From positions 2,496,001 through 2,560,000 of the forward strand of contig NZ_CP061497.1 in the NCBI RefSeq assembly GCF_014678725.1: a stretch of 64,000 nt of DNA, given 5' to 3'. This DNA is from Thermomonas sp. XSG. GTDB lineage: Bacteria; Pseudomonadota; Gammaproteobacteria; Xanthomonadales; Xanthomonadaceae. Every line of letters starts with the position of its first letter. Positions within the stretch are counted from its first letter, which is position 1. Under the pieces are notes generated by a model. The model did not search any database and was not told where the DNA came from. It was given only the letters and a program-made list of their open reading frames with translations. The translations under genes were made by a program, and so were the position numbers. Positions 10,601 through 19,958 of this stretch are shown in pieces.

Positions 10601-11212
10601 TCAGCGCGTGGTCGCAGCGACCTCGGTGCGGCGGCTGGCGTGGCGCGGAACGCCCTGTTCGTCCAGCAGGTGCTCGATGCGGCTGAATACCTCCGCGCGC
10701 GAAAACGGCTTCTTCATGAAATCGTCGGCGCCGATGCGCTGCACGTAGAACTGTTCCGTGGCCTGTGCATTGCCGCTGATCATGATGATCGGCACGTCGC
10801 GGGTCGCCTCGTCGCGCCGGAGTTTGCGCAGCGCGCTGAACCCGTCGATGCCGGGCAGCACGATGTCGAGGAAGATCAGGTCGGGACGTTCACGGCGGGC
10901 GATCTCCAGCGCGCTCTCGCCGTCGTAGGCCACCAGTACCTCGAAATGGTTCTGCACCAGCATCCGCTTGAGCAGGGCGACGATCGTGGGTGAATCGTCG
11001 ACCACCAGGATGCGGGTGCCGGGGCGGGCATTGCGGCGCTCACGCTCGCGCCGCTCGTGCACGTCGCCGTGACCGCCCTCGCCATCACCTGTACCGGCCT
11101 GCGGCCGTGGCGGATGTTCCGCGTCGGTCGCGCCCTGCGCCTGCCTGGCGGGCAGGGTGACCGACTCGCCCACCGGCGGGCGGTTGCGCTTGAACAGGTC
11201 GAAAAATCCCAC
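10601..11212 (-). CDS. Response regulator with C-terminal receiver domain
   Basis: A 203-residue signalling protein with no output domain. Residues 1-65 form a charged linker starting MGFFDLFKRNRPPVGE. The receiver domain follows (about 67-190), with the acidic pair in VDDSP, phospho-acceptor Asp116 in LIFLDIVLPG, the Thr/Ser position in IIMISG, and the lysine in MKKPF. Single receivers of this kind act by protein contact, for example in twitching or chemosensory pathways. The unusual feature is the long N-terminal extension before the receiver, possibly a docking arm. No kinase gene is adjacent. Confidence 0.9.
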   Translation of the reverse strand: MGFFDLFKRNRPPVGESVTLPARQAQGATDAEHPPRPQAGTGDGEGGHGDVHERRERERRNARPGTRILVVDDSPTIVALLKRMLVQNHFEVLVAYDGESALEIARRERPDLIFLDIVLPGIDGFSALRKLRRDEATRDVPIIMISGNAQATEQFYVQRIGADDFMKKPFSRAEVFSRIEHLLDEQGVPRHASRRTEVAATTR

Positions 11213-11265
11213 GCTCCGGCTTCCCCAGGTTGCCCCGGGGCCATCTTACCGTGAACCCCGCCGGC

Positions 11266-12156
11266 TCAGCGGCGGGCGTGGGCATCCTCGGCCAGCGCGC
11301 GCAGGGCGAACAGGCGCGCCACCTTGCCCCAGGCCAGCGCAGCGGCCATGGCGCAGCCCAGCAGCAGCGCCAGCAGGAACCCGGTCATGTCGCTGGCATC
11401 CACGCGCTGCCGCAGGGCCAGCAATCCGGCCGCCAGCGCGAGCGCCAGTACGGTCGGCAGCACATAGGCCGACAGCACCGCGATCGGCCGCCGGCACAGC
11501 AGCCTGGTGCCGCGCCACCAGGCCTTGAAGGCCGAGCGCAGGCGGGCGTCGGCGGCCAGCCAACCGCGGCCGGCTTCGATGCCGGCGTGGGCGAGCAGCA
11601 GCAGGATGCCGCCGACGACCAGCGCGATGTTGCGGCCACGCTCCACGTCGGTGGCGAGGATGGCGTGCTCGTGGGCCTTCTCGTTGAAGCCAATCGCGCC
11701 CATCAGGATCGCAGCGGCCACGCCCAGCGGAATCACCGACCACAGCAGCAGGCGCAGCATCGGACCGTAGTCGCCGACGCCCCCGCGCAGCAGGTCGCCA
11801 AACCCCAGCGCAGCACGGCTGCGCGCTGCGGCCACAGTAGCGCCGGCCAGCAGCGGCGACAGCAGCAGCATCAGCAGGGTGCTGGCCAGGAGGCTCCCGG
11901 ACAGGATGCCCATCGGCGTGGTGCGGGCGGTCAGCGCCTCCATCAGCAGCCCGGGGGCGCGGCCTTCGGCGATCGCCGGGGCCTGCACGGCGTGGTCGAG
12001 CAGGCTGGCCAGCCAGTTCCACACGGGCAGGGCGCCGACCAGCGCGCACAGCAGGGTGGCGGCAATCCACAGCAGCAGCAGTCGCCACTGCAGGGCACCG
12101 GTGAGGGCACGCGGGACGGAGGTGCGGGCGCGGAGCGGACGATTGATCGTGTTCAT
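11266..12156 (-). CDS. Integral membrane protein of unknown function
   Basis: A 296-residue polytopic membrane protein with about six hydrophobic segments: LLLLWIAATLLCALVGALP, ILSGSLLASTLLMLLLSPL, LLLWSVIPLGVAAAILMGA, IALVVGGILLLLAHAG, VLSAYVLPTVLALALAAGLL and FLLALLLGCAMAAALAW. I recognise no family motif. It starts 9 bases after the stop of the M1-type peptidase gene and runs in the same direction, so the two are almost certainly co-transcribed. The membrane protein could anchor or assist the peptidase, or export something related; that is inference from position only. Confidence 0.8.
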   Translation of the reverse strand: MNTINRPLRARTSVPRALTGALQWRLLLLWIAATLLCALVGALPVWNWLASLLDHAVQAPAIAEGRAPGLLMEALTARTTPMGILSGSLLASTLLMLLLSPLLAGATVAAARSRAALGFGDLLRGGVGDYGPMLRLLLWSVIPLGVAAAILMGAIGFNEKAHEHAILATDVERGRNIALVVGGILLLLAHAGIEAGRGWLAADARLRSAFKAWWRGTRLLCRRPIAVLSAYVLPTVLALALAAGLLALRQRVDASDMTGFLLALLLGCAMAAALAWGKVARLFALRALAEDAHARR

Positions 12157-12165
12157 CGGGGCGCC

Positions 12166-14364
12166 TCAGACGGTGGCCAGCAGGGCGAAGAAGGACTGCA
12201 GCAGCGCGGCGAAATCACCGAACCAGCGGCGCGAGGCGGCCGGCTGTGCTTCGAGCATGCGGCTGTCGTTGAGCTTGTTGGCGTCCATCCACACCAGGTG
12301 GTCGGGGTCCAGCTCGGCGGAGACGGCCTTGGCCCGCGTGGTGACCACGATGCGCTGCCAGCTTTCCTGCGAGGTCACCGGGAAATCGCGGTGGCTGCCG
12401 TCGGCGAAGCGGATGCGCAGCACCTGTGGCGGCTTGGCCGCGTCGCGCCGTACCACCACCACGGTGCGGTACGGGAACGCGCCCTTGCCGGCCTTGGCAT
12501 CCGGGTGCTTGTCCTTCCAGGCCTTGCGGTGCTTCTCGATCGCCTTGTCGATGGCCTTGCTGCCGACCAGCACCTGCCGGCCCTGGTACTCGTAATAGCC
12601 GGGCAGCGGCAGCACTTCGTTGCTGGACAGGCTTTCCACCCGGTCGTCGGTGCGGCCGGTACCGTAGATGTAGGCATCGAACGCCGCATTGACGATCGCC
12701 GGCTTGCCGGTCCCTTCGGCCAGCGTGTCGCGCAGGTCCGCCAGCGACGGATGGCGGAACTTCCAGCGCTCGTAGTACAGCTTCATCGCGCGTTCCATCG
12801 CCGGGGTGCCGACCAGTGCCTCGATCTGGCGCATGGTGGTGGCGGTGCGCGAGTACACCGTGCCGTAGCTGCCGCTGGACAGGCGCGTCCACGAGTTGCG
12901 GCCCAGCGGATCCGCCGGGTCGGCCAGACTGGCGCCCAGGCGCTCCATCTGGAACGGCGGGATGCGGAAGCCGATGTTGAACCAGCGGGTCCACGGGCGC
13001 TCCAGCGCCAAGTGCTGCCCCCGCGCGCTCATCATCCGCTGGTCCCAGTACTCGTTCATGCCCTCGTCGAGCATCGGTTCCTCGAACTCGTTGGAGGCAA
13101 GGATCCCGTAGAAGTAGCCGTGGCCGAACTCGTGCACGGTGACGAAGTCCAGCATCCAGCGGCCGATGCTGCCCGCTTCCACCATCTTGGTGCTGTCGGC
13201 GGTGAAGAAGGTCGGGTATTCCATGCCGCCGGCTTCGTCGGCGCCATAGGGCGGCACCACCGCGGTGGCGGTCTTGTACGGGTACGCGCCGAGCGTCTTC
13301 GAGAAGTAGTCCAGCGAATCGATGGTTGCCTGCAGGACGGGTTCCGCGTTGCTTTCGTATTCCGGGGTGTAGAGCACCTTGACCTCGACCGGGCCCAGCG
13401 GGCCGTTCCAGGTCTTCACCAGCGGCTTGGCATAGCGCTTGTCGGCGGTCCAGGCGAAGTCATGCACGTCGTGCTGGACGTAACGGTGGGTGACCTTGCC
13501 GCCCCGTTCGGCCGGCTTGCCGGTGAGCTGGCCGGTGGCGCCGACGGTGTAGTCCTTCGGCACGGTGATGCGCACGTCGTAGCTGCCGAAATCAGCGAAG
13601 AACTCGCTGTGCAGGTGGAACTCGTGGGCGTTCCAGCGCGGCGCGGTGGCACCGCGCTCGCCCGGCAGTTCCAGCACGCCGATCTTCGGGAACCACTGCG
13701 CCACCAGGTGGAAGCTGCCGTAGTAGCCGGTGCGTGCCACCACCCGCGGCAGCTGGTCGAAGAAGTCGATGTCCAAGGTGGTGGTGGCGCCCGGCGCCAC
13801 CGGCTGCGGCAGGTCGATGCGGACCACGCTGCGGTCGGTTTTCGGGCCGTTGTCGGGCTGCACGAACGTCCACTTCGCCGGCTGGCCGCCCTGCGCCACC
13901 TTGTCCAGGCGGATGTAGCCGTATTCGCCATCCCTGGTGGCGACGTTGCTGCGGAAGCCCTGCTCGCTGGCCCGCTGCTCGGTCATGAAGGTGCTGCCCG
14001 GGCCCTCGAAGGCGTTGAGGTACAGGTGCACGTAGACGCTGCACACCGGCTGCGCGCTGCGGTTGCGCCAGGTCAGCTGCTGCTTGCCGCGCAGGGTGTG
14101 CTTGGCGGGATCCAGCTCGGCGTCGATGGAGTAAGAGACCACACGGTCGGAGAGGGTGGCGGCATCGGGCCTGCGCGGGCCGCCCCAGGCGTCCGCCGCG
14201 CTGGGCGCGCGCACCGCGCTGGCATCGGCTGCGGCCAGCGGGATGGCGGGGCAGGCGGTGGCGGGCGACAGGGGCGCAGCCGCTGCCGGAGTCTTGGCCA
14301 GCAAGGGAGCCGATGACAGCGCGAGCAAGATGGACAGGGCGACTGATACCCGGTGGCAAGGCAT
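12166..14364 (-). CDS. M1-family zinc metallopeptidase (secreted)
   Basis: A 732-residue exported aminopeptidase-like enzyme. It starts with a signal peptide (MPCHRVSVALSILLALSSAP). The gluzincin zinc site is complete: HEFGH at 411-415 and the third ligand Glu434 in LDEG, exactly 18 residues on. The GAMEN-like exopeptidase segment appears as AGGMEYPTFF, about 50 residues before. The N-terminal beta-rich domain (about 70-290) is typical of M1. It likely trims peptides in the periplasm or outside the cell. The membrane protein gene follows after 9 bases. Compared with aminopeptidase N, the family match is to the shorter bacterial M1 branch. Confidence 0.9.
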   Translation of the reverse strand: MPCHRVSVALSILLALSSAPLLAKTPAAAAPLSPATACPAIPLAAADASAVRAPSAADAWGGPRRPDAATLSDRVVSYSIDAELDPAKHTLRGKQQLTWRNRSAQPVCSVYVHLYLNAFEGPGSTFMTEQRASEQGFRSNVATRDGEYGYIRLDKVAQGGQPAKWTFVQPDNGPKTDRSVVRIDLPQPVAPGATTTLDIDFFDQLPRVVARTGYYGSFHLVAQWFPKIGVLELPGERGATAPRWNAHEFHLHSEFFADFGSYDVRITVPKDYTVGATGQLTGKPAERGGKVTHRYVQHDVHDFAWTADKRYAKPLVKTWNGPLGPVEVKVLYTPEYESNAEPVLQATIDSLDYFSKTLGAYPYKTATAVVPPYGADEAGGMEYPTFFTADSTKMVEAGSIGRWMLDFVTVHEFGHGYFYGILASNEFEEPMLDEGMNEYWDQRMMSARGQHLALERPWTRWFNIGFRIPPFQMERLGASLADPADPLGRNSWTRLSSGSYGTVYSRTATTMRQIEALVGTPAMERAMKLYYERWKFRHPSLADLRDTLAEGTGKPAIVNAAFDAYIYGTGRTDDRVESLSSNEVLPLPGYYEYQGRQVLVGSKAIDKAIEKHRKAWKDKHPDAKAGKGAFPYRTVVVVRRDAAKPPQVLRIRFADGSHRDFPVTSQESWQRIVVTTRAKAVSAELDPDHLVWMDANKLNDSRMLEAQPAASRRWFGDFAALLQSFFALLATV

Positions 14365-14461
14365 GGGTTCTCCGGCGGAATGCGGGCAAAGTTGTCACCA
14401 CGATGTGCGAAGCGCCGGGACGTGGCAACATGCCGGTAGTCACGTCCGACGGGAGGCAGGC

Positions 14462-14815
14462 ATGACGGTCCACCAGGGCAGCTGCCATTGCGGCGCCATC
14501 GCGTTCACGGTCGAGGGGCCGATCGAAACGGCCATCGACTGCAATTGCTCGCTGTGCCGCCGCCGCGGCGGCCTGCTTGCGTTCTTCCCGCGCGCCGCGC
14601 TGGTGCTGCGCACGCCGGAAGCGGACATGGCGACCTACACCTTCAATACCCATGCCATCCGCCACCACTTCTGCCCCACCTGCGGGGTGGCGCCCTTCAG
14701 CGACGGCACCGATCCAGCCACCGGTGCGCCGATGGCCGCGGTCAACCTGCGCTGCCTGCCGGACCTGGACCTGGCGGCCCTGAAGGTCCTTGCCTACGAC
14801 GGCGCAAGCCGGTAA
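14462..14815 (+). CDS. GFA family (CENP-V/GFA zinc-binding) protein
   Basis: A 117-residue protein of the GFA fold, named after glutathione-dependent formaldehyde-activating enzyme. Zinc-binding cysteines are visible as CHCG near residue 8, CNCSLC near residue 28 and CPTCG near residue 72. Family members bind zinc, and a few react with small thiol adducts, but most are uncharacterised, so no substrate is assigned. The ATG at 14462 is the domain start, preceded by GGGAGGCAGGC. It precedes the TPR-sulfotransferase gene on the same strand with a 40-base gap; a functional link is not obvious. Confidence 0.88.
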   Translation: MTVHQGSCHCGAIAFTVEGPIETAIDCNCSLCRRRGGLLAFFPRAALVLRTPEADMATYTFNTHAIRHHFCPTCGVAPFSDGTDPATGAPMAAVNLRCLPDLDLAALKVLAYDGASR

Positions 14816-14855
14816 CGGCCGGGCGACGAGCCGCAGACATGGCATGGGGGCAGGC

Positions 14856-16901
14856 ATGGAAACACTGATCGCGCCGGCCCCGACCGCCGGCGTGGAGGCC
14901 GCGCTGGCCCACGCCTTGCGCCTGCTGTCAGCCGACCCGGCGCTGGCCGCGGAACAGGCCCGCGAGGTGCTGGCGGCCGCGCCCGGGCATCCCGGCGCCG
15001 AACTGGTATTGGGCATGGCCGACGCCGCGCAGGGCGATTTCGACGCCGCGCAGCGGCGGCTCGACCGGCTGGCGCGCGCGCAGCCGCGTTCGGCCATGAC
15101 CTGGCTGGAACTGGCCCGGGCGCAAGCCGGTGCAGGGCGGCGGGTAGATGCGCTGGCCTGCGCAGAACGCGCGGTGGCGCTGCAGCCGGCCCTGCCCGGG
15201 GCGTGGCTGGCGCTGGCCGACCTGCGCTTCGCCGCCGGCGACGAGGACGGCGCCAATGCCGCCTATCTCCAGCATGTGCGACACAGCGCACGCGATCCCG
15301 CGCTGATGGTGGCCGCCGACGCGCTGGCGCGTGGCGACCTGCCGGAGGCCGAAACCCGCCTGCGCGCGCGGCTGGCGCGCCAGCCCGGCGACGTGGCGGC
15401 GCTGCGGATGCTGGCCGAGCTGGCGGTGCGGCTGGGTCGCAATGAAGAAGCCGCACTGTTGCTGGAACATGCGCTGGAGCGCGCGCCTGGGTTCGATGCC
15501 GCGCGCCAGAACTACGCCGCCGTGCTCAACCGCGGCAACCGCCACGCCGAGGCCCTGGCCGAGATCGATCGCCTGTTGGAGCGCGATCCCGGTAACCAGT
15601 CGCTGCGCAACATGCGCGCGGTGGTGCTGGGCAAGCTGGGCGACTTCGACGGCGCGATCGCCACCTACGAAGCCGTGCTGGCGCGCGCGCCGGGGCAGTG
15701 GCAGGTCTGGCTGGGCTATGGCCATGCGCTCAAGACCGCCAACCGCAGCGCCGACGCGGTGGCCGCGTACCGTCGCGCGATTGCGCTGAACCCCGGCTTC
15801 GGCGGCGCATGGTGGAGCCTGGCCAACCTCAAGACGGTGCGCTTCGATGCCGCAGACATCGAGGCGATGCGCGCGCAGCTGCGCCGCGATGACCTCGACG
15901 ACGACGCCCGTCTGCATTTCGAGTTCGCGCTCGGCAAGGCGCTGGAAGACGCCGGCGACCACGGCGAGGCGTTCGGCCACTACGCCCGCGGCAACGCGCT
16001 GCGGCGCAGCCAGCTGCCCTATGACGCCGCGCTGGGGCGCGAGCGCACCCGCCGCGCCATCCGCACCTATACCCGCGACTTCTTCGCCGAGCGCGAAGGC
16101 GCGGGCTGCACGGCCCCGGATCCGATCTTCGTGGTCGGCATGCCGCGCGCCGGCTCCACCCTGATCGAGCAGATCCTCTCCAGCCACCCGCAGGTGGAAG
16201 GCACGATGGAGCTGCCGGCGCTGATCGCGATCACCCGCGAGCTGCGCCAGCGCGACGGCAACCCGGAGACCACGTCCTACCACGACGTGCTGGCCGGTCT
16301 GGATCGGGCCGAGCTGGAAGCGCTGGGCCGGGACTACCTGCGCCGGGCGCAGCCGCACCGGCGCGAGGGACGGCCGCTGTTCATCGACAAGATGCCGAAC
16401 AACTTCGCCCACGTCGGCCTGATCCGGGCGATCCTGCCGAACGCGAAGATCATCGACGCGCGCCGCCATCCGCTGGCCTGCTGCTTCTCCAACTTCAAGC
16501 AGCATTTCGCCCGCGGCCAGGCCTTCAGCTACGGTCTGGCGGACATGGGCCACTACTACGCCGACTACGTGGCGCTGATGGCGCACTTCGACGAGGTGCT
16601 GCCGGGCCGTGTGCACCGCGTCATCTACGAGGACATGGTGGCCGACACCGAAACACAGGTGCGCGCGCTGCTGGACTACTGCGGGCTGGAGTTCGACGAC
16701 CGCTGCCTGCGCTTCTTCGAGAACGAGCGGGCGGTCCGCACCGCCAGTTCCGAACAGGTGCGCCGGCCGATCTACCGCGACGGGCTGGACCAGTGGCGGC
16801 ATTTCGCGCCGTGGCTGGGCCCGCTGGAAGAAGCGCTGGGGCCGGTACTGGCCCGTTATCCGGCCGTGCCGCCGGCGGAGGAATTGCCGGCCCGGCGCTG
16901 A
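14856..16901 (+). CDS. TPR-repeat sulfotransferase
   Basis: A 681-residue fusion. Residues 1-400 are tetratricopeptide repeats, recognisable as serial A-x-x-x-Y/A-x-x-x-L units with P at repeat ends. From about residue 424 a sulfotransferase domain begins with the PAPS 5'-phosphosulfate loop VVGMPRAGSTLIEQIL, followed by FIDKMPNNF and the 3'-phosphate site ARRHPLACCFSNF. It would transfer sulfate from PAPS, with the TPRs presenting a protein or peptide substrate. The TonB-dependent receptor gene follows after 84 bases. This pairing recurs in proteobacteria, suggesting modification linked to the receptor or its ligand; that is inference. Confidence 0.93.
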   Translation: METLIAPAPTAGVEAALAHALRLLSADPALAAEQAREVLAAAPGHPGAELVLGMADAAQGDFDAAQRRLDRLARAQPRSAMTWLELARAQAGAGRRVDALACAERAVALQPALPGAWLALADLRFAAGDEDGANAAYLQHVRHSARDPALMVAADALARGDLPEAETRLRARLARQPGDVAALRMLAELAVRLGRNEEAALLLEHALERAPGFDAARQNYAAVLNRGNRHAEALAEIDRLLERDPGNQSLRNMRAVVLGKLGDFDGAIATYEAVLARAPGQWQVWLGYGHALKTANRSADAVAAYRRAIALNPGFGGAWWSLANLKTVRFDAADIEAMRAQLRRDDLDDDARLHFEFALGKALEDAGDHGEAFGHYARGNALRRSQLPYDAALGRERTRRAIRTYTRDFFAEREGAGCTAPDPIFVVGMPRAGSTLIEQILSSHPQVEGTMELPALIAITRELRQRDGNPETTSYHDVLAGLDRAELEALGRDYLRRAQPHRREGRPLFIDKMPNNFAHVGLIRAILPNAKIIDARRHPLACCFSNFKQHFARGQAFSYGLADMGHYYADYVALMAHFDEVLPGRVHRVIYEDMVADTETQVRALLDYCGLEFDDRCLRFFENERAVRTASSEQVRRPIYRDGLDQWRHFAPWLGPLEEALGPVLARYPAVPPAEELPARR

Positions 16902-16985
16902 GGGTGCGTCATCGGTCGAGCGGCCAGGGGGGGCGCGGAACCGCACAACAACAATTCGATTGCCACAACTGGAGGGGAGTCCACG

Positions 16986-19511
16986 ATGCAAGCAAGCAGA
17001 CGCTGTCGCCAACGCAAGGGCGACACACACAGGAGTTTCCGCAGGATCCCGCTGGCCGCCGCGGTGGCGCTGGCGTTCGCCGCGCCGGCATGGGCGCAGG
17101 AGGCCGCACCGCCGCAGAAGGACCGCGAGGCGCGCACCCTCGATACCGTCACGGTGACCGCGCAGAAGCGCGAGGAGAACCTGCAGAAGGTGCCGATCAG
17201 CCTGCAGGTGCTGGGCAACCAGCAGCTCGAGCAGCAGAACGTCGCCTCGTTCGCCGATTACGCCAAGATGATCCCCAGCCTGAGCTACGGTACCGCCGGC
17301 GGTGGCGTGTTCTCCGGGCCGGGCTTCGTGCAGGTGTACATGCGCGGCGTGGCCAGCGGCGGCGACGGCAACCATTCCGGTTCCCAGCCCAGCGTGGGCA
17401 TGTACCTGGACGAGCAGCCGATCACCACCATCCAGGGTGCGCTCGACATCCACATGTACGACATCGACCGGGTCGAGGCCCTGGCCGGTCCGCAGGGCAC
17501 GTTGTACGGTGCCAGCTCGCAGTCGGGCACGGTGCGCATCATCACCCGCAAACCCGATCCGTCCGGGTTCTCGGCCGGCGCCGCGATGGAGGTCAATGCC
17601 ATCGACGGCGGCGGCATCGGCCACGTGCTGGAAGGCTTCGTCAACCTGCCGATCAAGGAGAACACCGCGGCGGTGCGCCTGGTGGGCTGGCAGAAGCATG
17701 ACGCCGGCTACGTGGACAACCTGTACGGCACCCGCACCTACCCGACCTCGGGCATCGTCGACGACAACGCCGACCTGGCCGAAAAGAACTACAACACCGC
17801 CGACACCGTTGGCATGCGCGCGGCGTTGCGCTTCGACATCAACGACCGCTGGACCATCACCCCGCACGTCATCGCGCAGAAGCAGAAGGCCTACGGCAGC
17901 GCCGGCATCGACCCGCTGGTGGGCAGCGCCGACGCCGGTTACGACGCGTCCAGCGGCGAGATGGCGGTCAAGCACTTCTATCCCGAGTTCTCGGACGACC
18001 GCTGGTACCAGGCGGCGATGACGGTGGAAGGCAAGATCGGCAACTTCGACCTGACCTATGTGTTCTCGCACCTCAAGCGCGACGTCGACTCCGCGTCCGA
18101 CTACAGCGACTACGGCTACTGGTACGACGCACTGGCCGGTTATGGCGCCTACTTCTATGACGACAACGGCGACCTGATCAACCCGGCCCAGCACATCGAT
18201 GCCAAGGACGGTTACAAGCGCACCAGCCACGAGCTGCGCATCGCCTCGCCGCAGGACAACCGCGTGCGGATGGTGGCAGGCGTGTTCTGGCAGCAGCAGA
18301 GCCACGACATCGAACAGCGCTACCGCGTCGACGGCTTGGCTAGCGACCTGTCGGTCAGCGGTTGGCCGGAGACGATCTGGCTGACCCAGCAGGACCGCCG
18401 CGACCGCGACCAGGCGGTGTTCGGCCAGGTCAGCTTCGATGCCACCGACAAGCTCGAACTGACGGCGGGTGGCCGCTGGTTCCGGGCCGAGAACGGGCTG
18501 AAGGGCTACTTCGGTTTCGCCAACGGCTATTCCTCGGGCAGCAGCCTGGATCCGGCCGACCGCTACGGTGAGGCCGGCTGCCTGGCGCAGTACGGCGCGC
18601 CCTCCAACTGGGAGCCGTACGACGGCGCCCCATGCAAGGTGGTGGACAAGCAGGTCAAGGAGAACGACGCCACCTACCGGCTCAATGCCACCTGGAAGAT
18701 CGACGACAAGAAGCTGGTGTACGCGACCTGGTCGCAGGGCTACCGGCCCGGCGGCATCAACCGTCGCGGCACGCTGCCGCCGTACGTCTCCGATTTCCTG
18801 ACCAACTACGAGGCCGGCTGGAAGACCTCGTGGGCGGACGGCACGCTGATCTTCAACGGCGCGGTGTTCCGCGAGAACTGGAAGGACTTCCAGTTCTCTT
18901 ATCTTGGCCAGAACGGCCTGACCGAGATCCGCAACGCCAACCAGGCGCGGATCGATGGCATGGAGCTGGACCTGAGCTGGGCGGCCACGTACAACCTGCA
19001 GTTCACCGGCAGCTTCGCCTGGTATGACGCCAAGCTGACCGAGAACTACTGCGGTTGGCTGAAGCCGGACGGCAAGCCGGAAACCGTGTGCCCGTCGGGC
19101 ACGGAGGATCCGAACGGCAACGTCGTCGACGGCCCGCAGGCCGCGGCAGGCACTTCGTTGCCGGTGACCCCGCGCTTCAAGGGCGCGCTGAGCGCCCGCT
19201 ACAGCTTCGAGATGGGCTCGGGTGAAGCGTACTGGCAGGCCTCGCTGTCGCATGCGGGCAAGCGGCGGGTGGACATGCGCACGGCGGAAACCGCCCTGCT
19301 GGGCCAGCTCGATGGCTACACGCTGGTCGATCTGTCGGCGGGCTGGCGCAGGGACAGCTGGTCGGTGGACCTGTTCCTGAAGAACGCCTTCGACGAGCGC
19401 GCGCAGATGAGCCGGTTCGCCCAGTGCGCCGCGCTGACCTGCGGCAACGAGCCGTACACGGTGATCGCGCAGCCGCGCACGTTCGGGGTGCGGGTCAGCA
19501 GGGAGTTCTGA
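16986..19511 (+). CDS. TonB-dependent outer-membrane receptor
   Basis: An 841-residue TonB-dependent transporter that would import a scarce, large substrate across the outer membrane using the proton-motive force. It has a signal peptide (ending AFAAPAWAQ) and a plug domain with DTVTVTAQKREENLQKVPIS, YMRGV and the conserved EALAGPQGTLYG. A long beta-barrel follows, ending in the C-terminal phenylalanine signature FGVRVSREF. The ribosome site GGAGGGGAG before 16986 sets the start. The substrate is unknown. Adjacency to the sulfotransferase is the only contextual clue. A strong terminator ends the unit. Confidence 0.94.
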   Translation: MQASRRCRQRKGDTHRSFRRIPLAAAVALAFAAPAWAQEAAPPQKDREARTLDTVTVTAQKREENLQKVPISLQVLGNQQLEQQNVASFADYAKMIPSLSYGTAGGGVFSGPGFVQVYMRGVASGGDGNHSGSQPSVGMYLDEQPITTIQGALDIHMYDIDRVEALAGPQGTLYGASSQSGTVRIITRKPDPSGFSAGAAMEVNAIDGGGIGHVLEGFVNLPIKENTAAVRLVGWQKHDAGYVDNLYGTRTYPTSGIVDDNADLAEKNYNTADTVGMRAALRFDINDRWTITPHVIAQKQKAYGSAGIDPLVGSADAGYDASSGEMAVKHFYPEFSDDRWYQAAMTVEGKIGNFDLTYVFSHLKRDVDSASDYSDYGYWYDALAGYGAYFYDDNGDLINPAQHIDAKDGYKRTSHELRIASPQDNRVRMVAGVFWQQQSHDIEQRYRVDGLASDLSVSGWPETIWLTQQDRRDRDQAVFGQVSFDATDKLELTAGGRWFRAENGLKGYFGFANGYSSGSSLDPADRYGEAGCLAQYGAPSNWEPYDGAPCKVVDKQVKENDATYRLNATWKIDDKKLVYATWSQGYRPGGINRRGTLPPYVSDFLTNYEAGWKTSWADGTLIFNGAVFRENWKDFQFSYLGQNGLTEIRNANQARIDGMELDLSWAATYNLQFTGSFAWYDAKLTENYCGWLKPDGKPETVCPSGTEDPNGNVVDGPQAAAGTSLPVTPRFKGALSARYSFEMGSGEAYWQASLSHAGKRRVDMRTAETALLGQLDGYTLVDLSAGWRRDSWSVDLFLKNAFDERAQMSRFAQCAALTCGNEPYTVIAQPRTFGVRVSREF

Positions 19512-19532
19512 TTCAGGGCCACCGGCTGGAAT

Positions 19533-19564
19533 GGAAAAGGCGGCCTCGGCCGCCTTTTCCTTTT
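19533..19564 (+). terminator. Intrinsic terminator after the TonB receptor gene
   Basis: A 12-bp perfect stem (19533-19544 with 19549-19560) around CTCG is followed by TTTT on the plus strand. It lies 21 bases past the receptor stop, between convergent genes, so it may also stop minus-strand transcripts through the T's inside its own arm. Confidence 0.88.
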
Positions 19565-19594
19565 GCGTCCCCGGGGCATTCCCCGGTGCGTGCC

Positions 19595-19888
19595 TCAGCC
19601 TTCGTCCTCTTCGAATTCCGCCACCACGTCGAGATCGAACGCCAGCGCCTCCACCGTCTGCCGGACCTTCTGCGCGGTCGCGGCGTTGGGCGCGTCGATT
19701 TCCAGTTCGTGGGTATCCGGGCCCTCGACGTCGCTCAGGCCTGCCGAACTGGAATCGGCGTCGTCCATGTGCGGCATCAGGTCATCGATTTCCTCGACGT
19801 GCTCGATGCCGTCCAGGCTCTGCAGCAGGTTGGTGATCGCGCGGACATCGTCCTCGCTGCCGGTCAGGCGGATGCGCATCATGGGCAT
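19595..19888 (-). CDS. Small conserved acidic protein, function unknown
   Basis: A 97-residue acidic protein starting MPMMRIRLTGSEDDVRAITN. The pattern of an N-terminal strand, a helix (AITNLLQSLDGIEHVEEI), an acidic linker rich in D and S, a second strand (HELEIDAP) and a second helix suggests a small ferredoxin-like alpha/beta domain split by a loop. I recognise no named family. The ATG at 19888 is chosen because the frame further upstream encodes arginine-rich shadow sequence. It ends in the shared terminator region. It follows the cyclophilin gene after 70 bases on the same strand and may be co-transcribed with it. Confidence 0.72.
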   Translation of the reverse strand: MPMMRIRLTGSEDDVRAITNLLQSLDGIEHVEEIDDLMPHMDDADSSSAGLSDVEGPDTHELEIDAPNAATAQKVRQTVEALAFDLDVVAEFEEDEG

Positions 19889-19958
19889 GGTGTCGGTTTC
19901 CGGGGGAAGGAAAGCGCAGGCTAGGGGGAGGCAGGCGAACGCCGGGTGATGGCGCCGC

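Noticed and set aside
11230-14316. A 1028-residue plus-strand frame opposite the M1 peptidase and its membrane partner.
   Set aside because: The minus-strand genes have zinc-site motifs, signal peptide and membrane helices; the plus frame is Gln/His/Arg-rich shadow sequence.
14928-19253. A 1441-residue open frame on the minus strand opposite the sulfotransferase and TonB receptor genes.
   Set aside because: It is antisense to two genes with clear domain motifs. Long antisense frames are common at this GC content, and its protein has no domain pattern, only low-complexity His/Val/Gly/Arg sequence.
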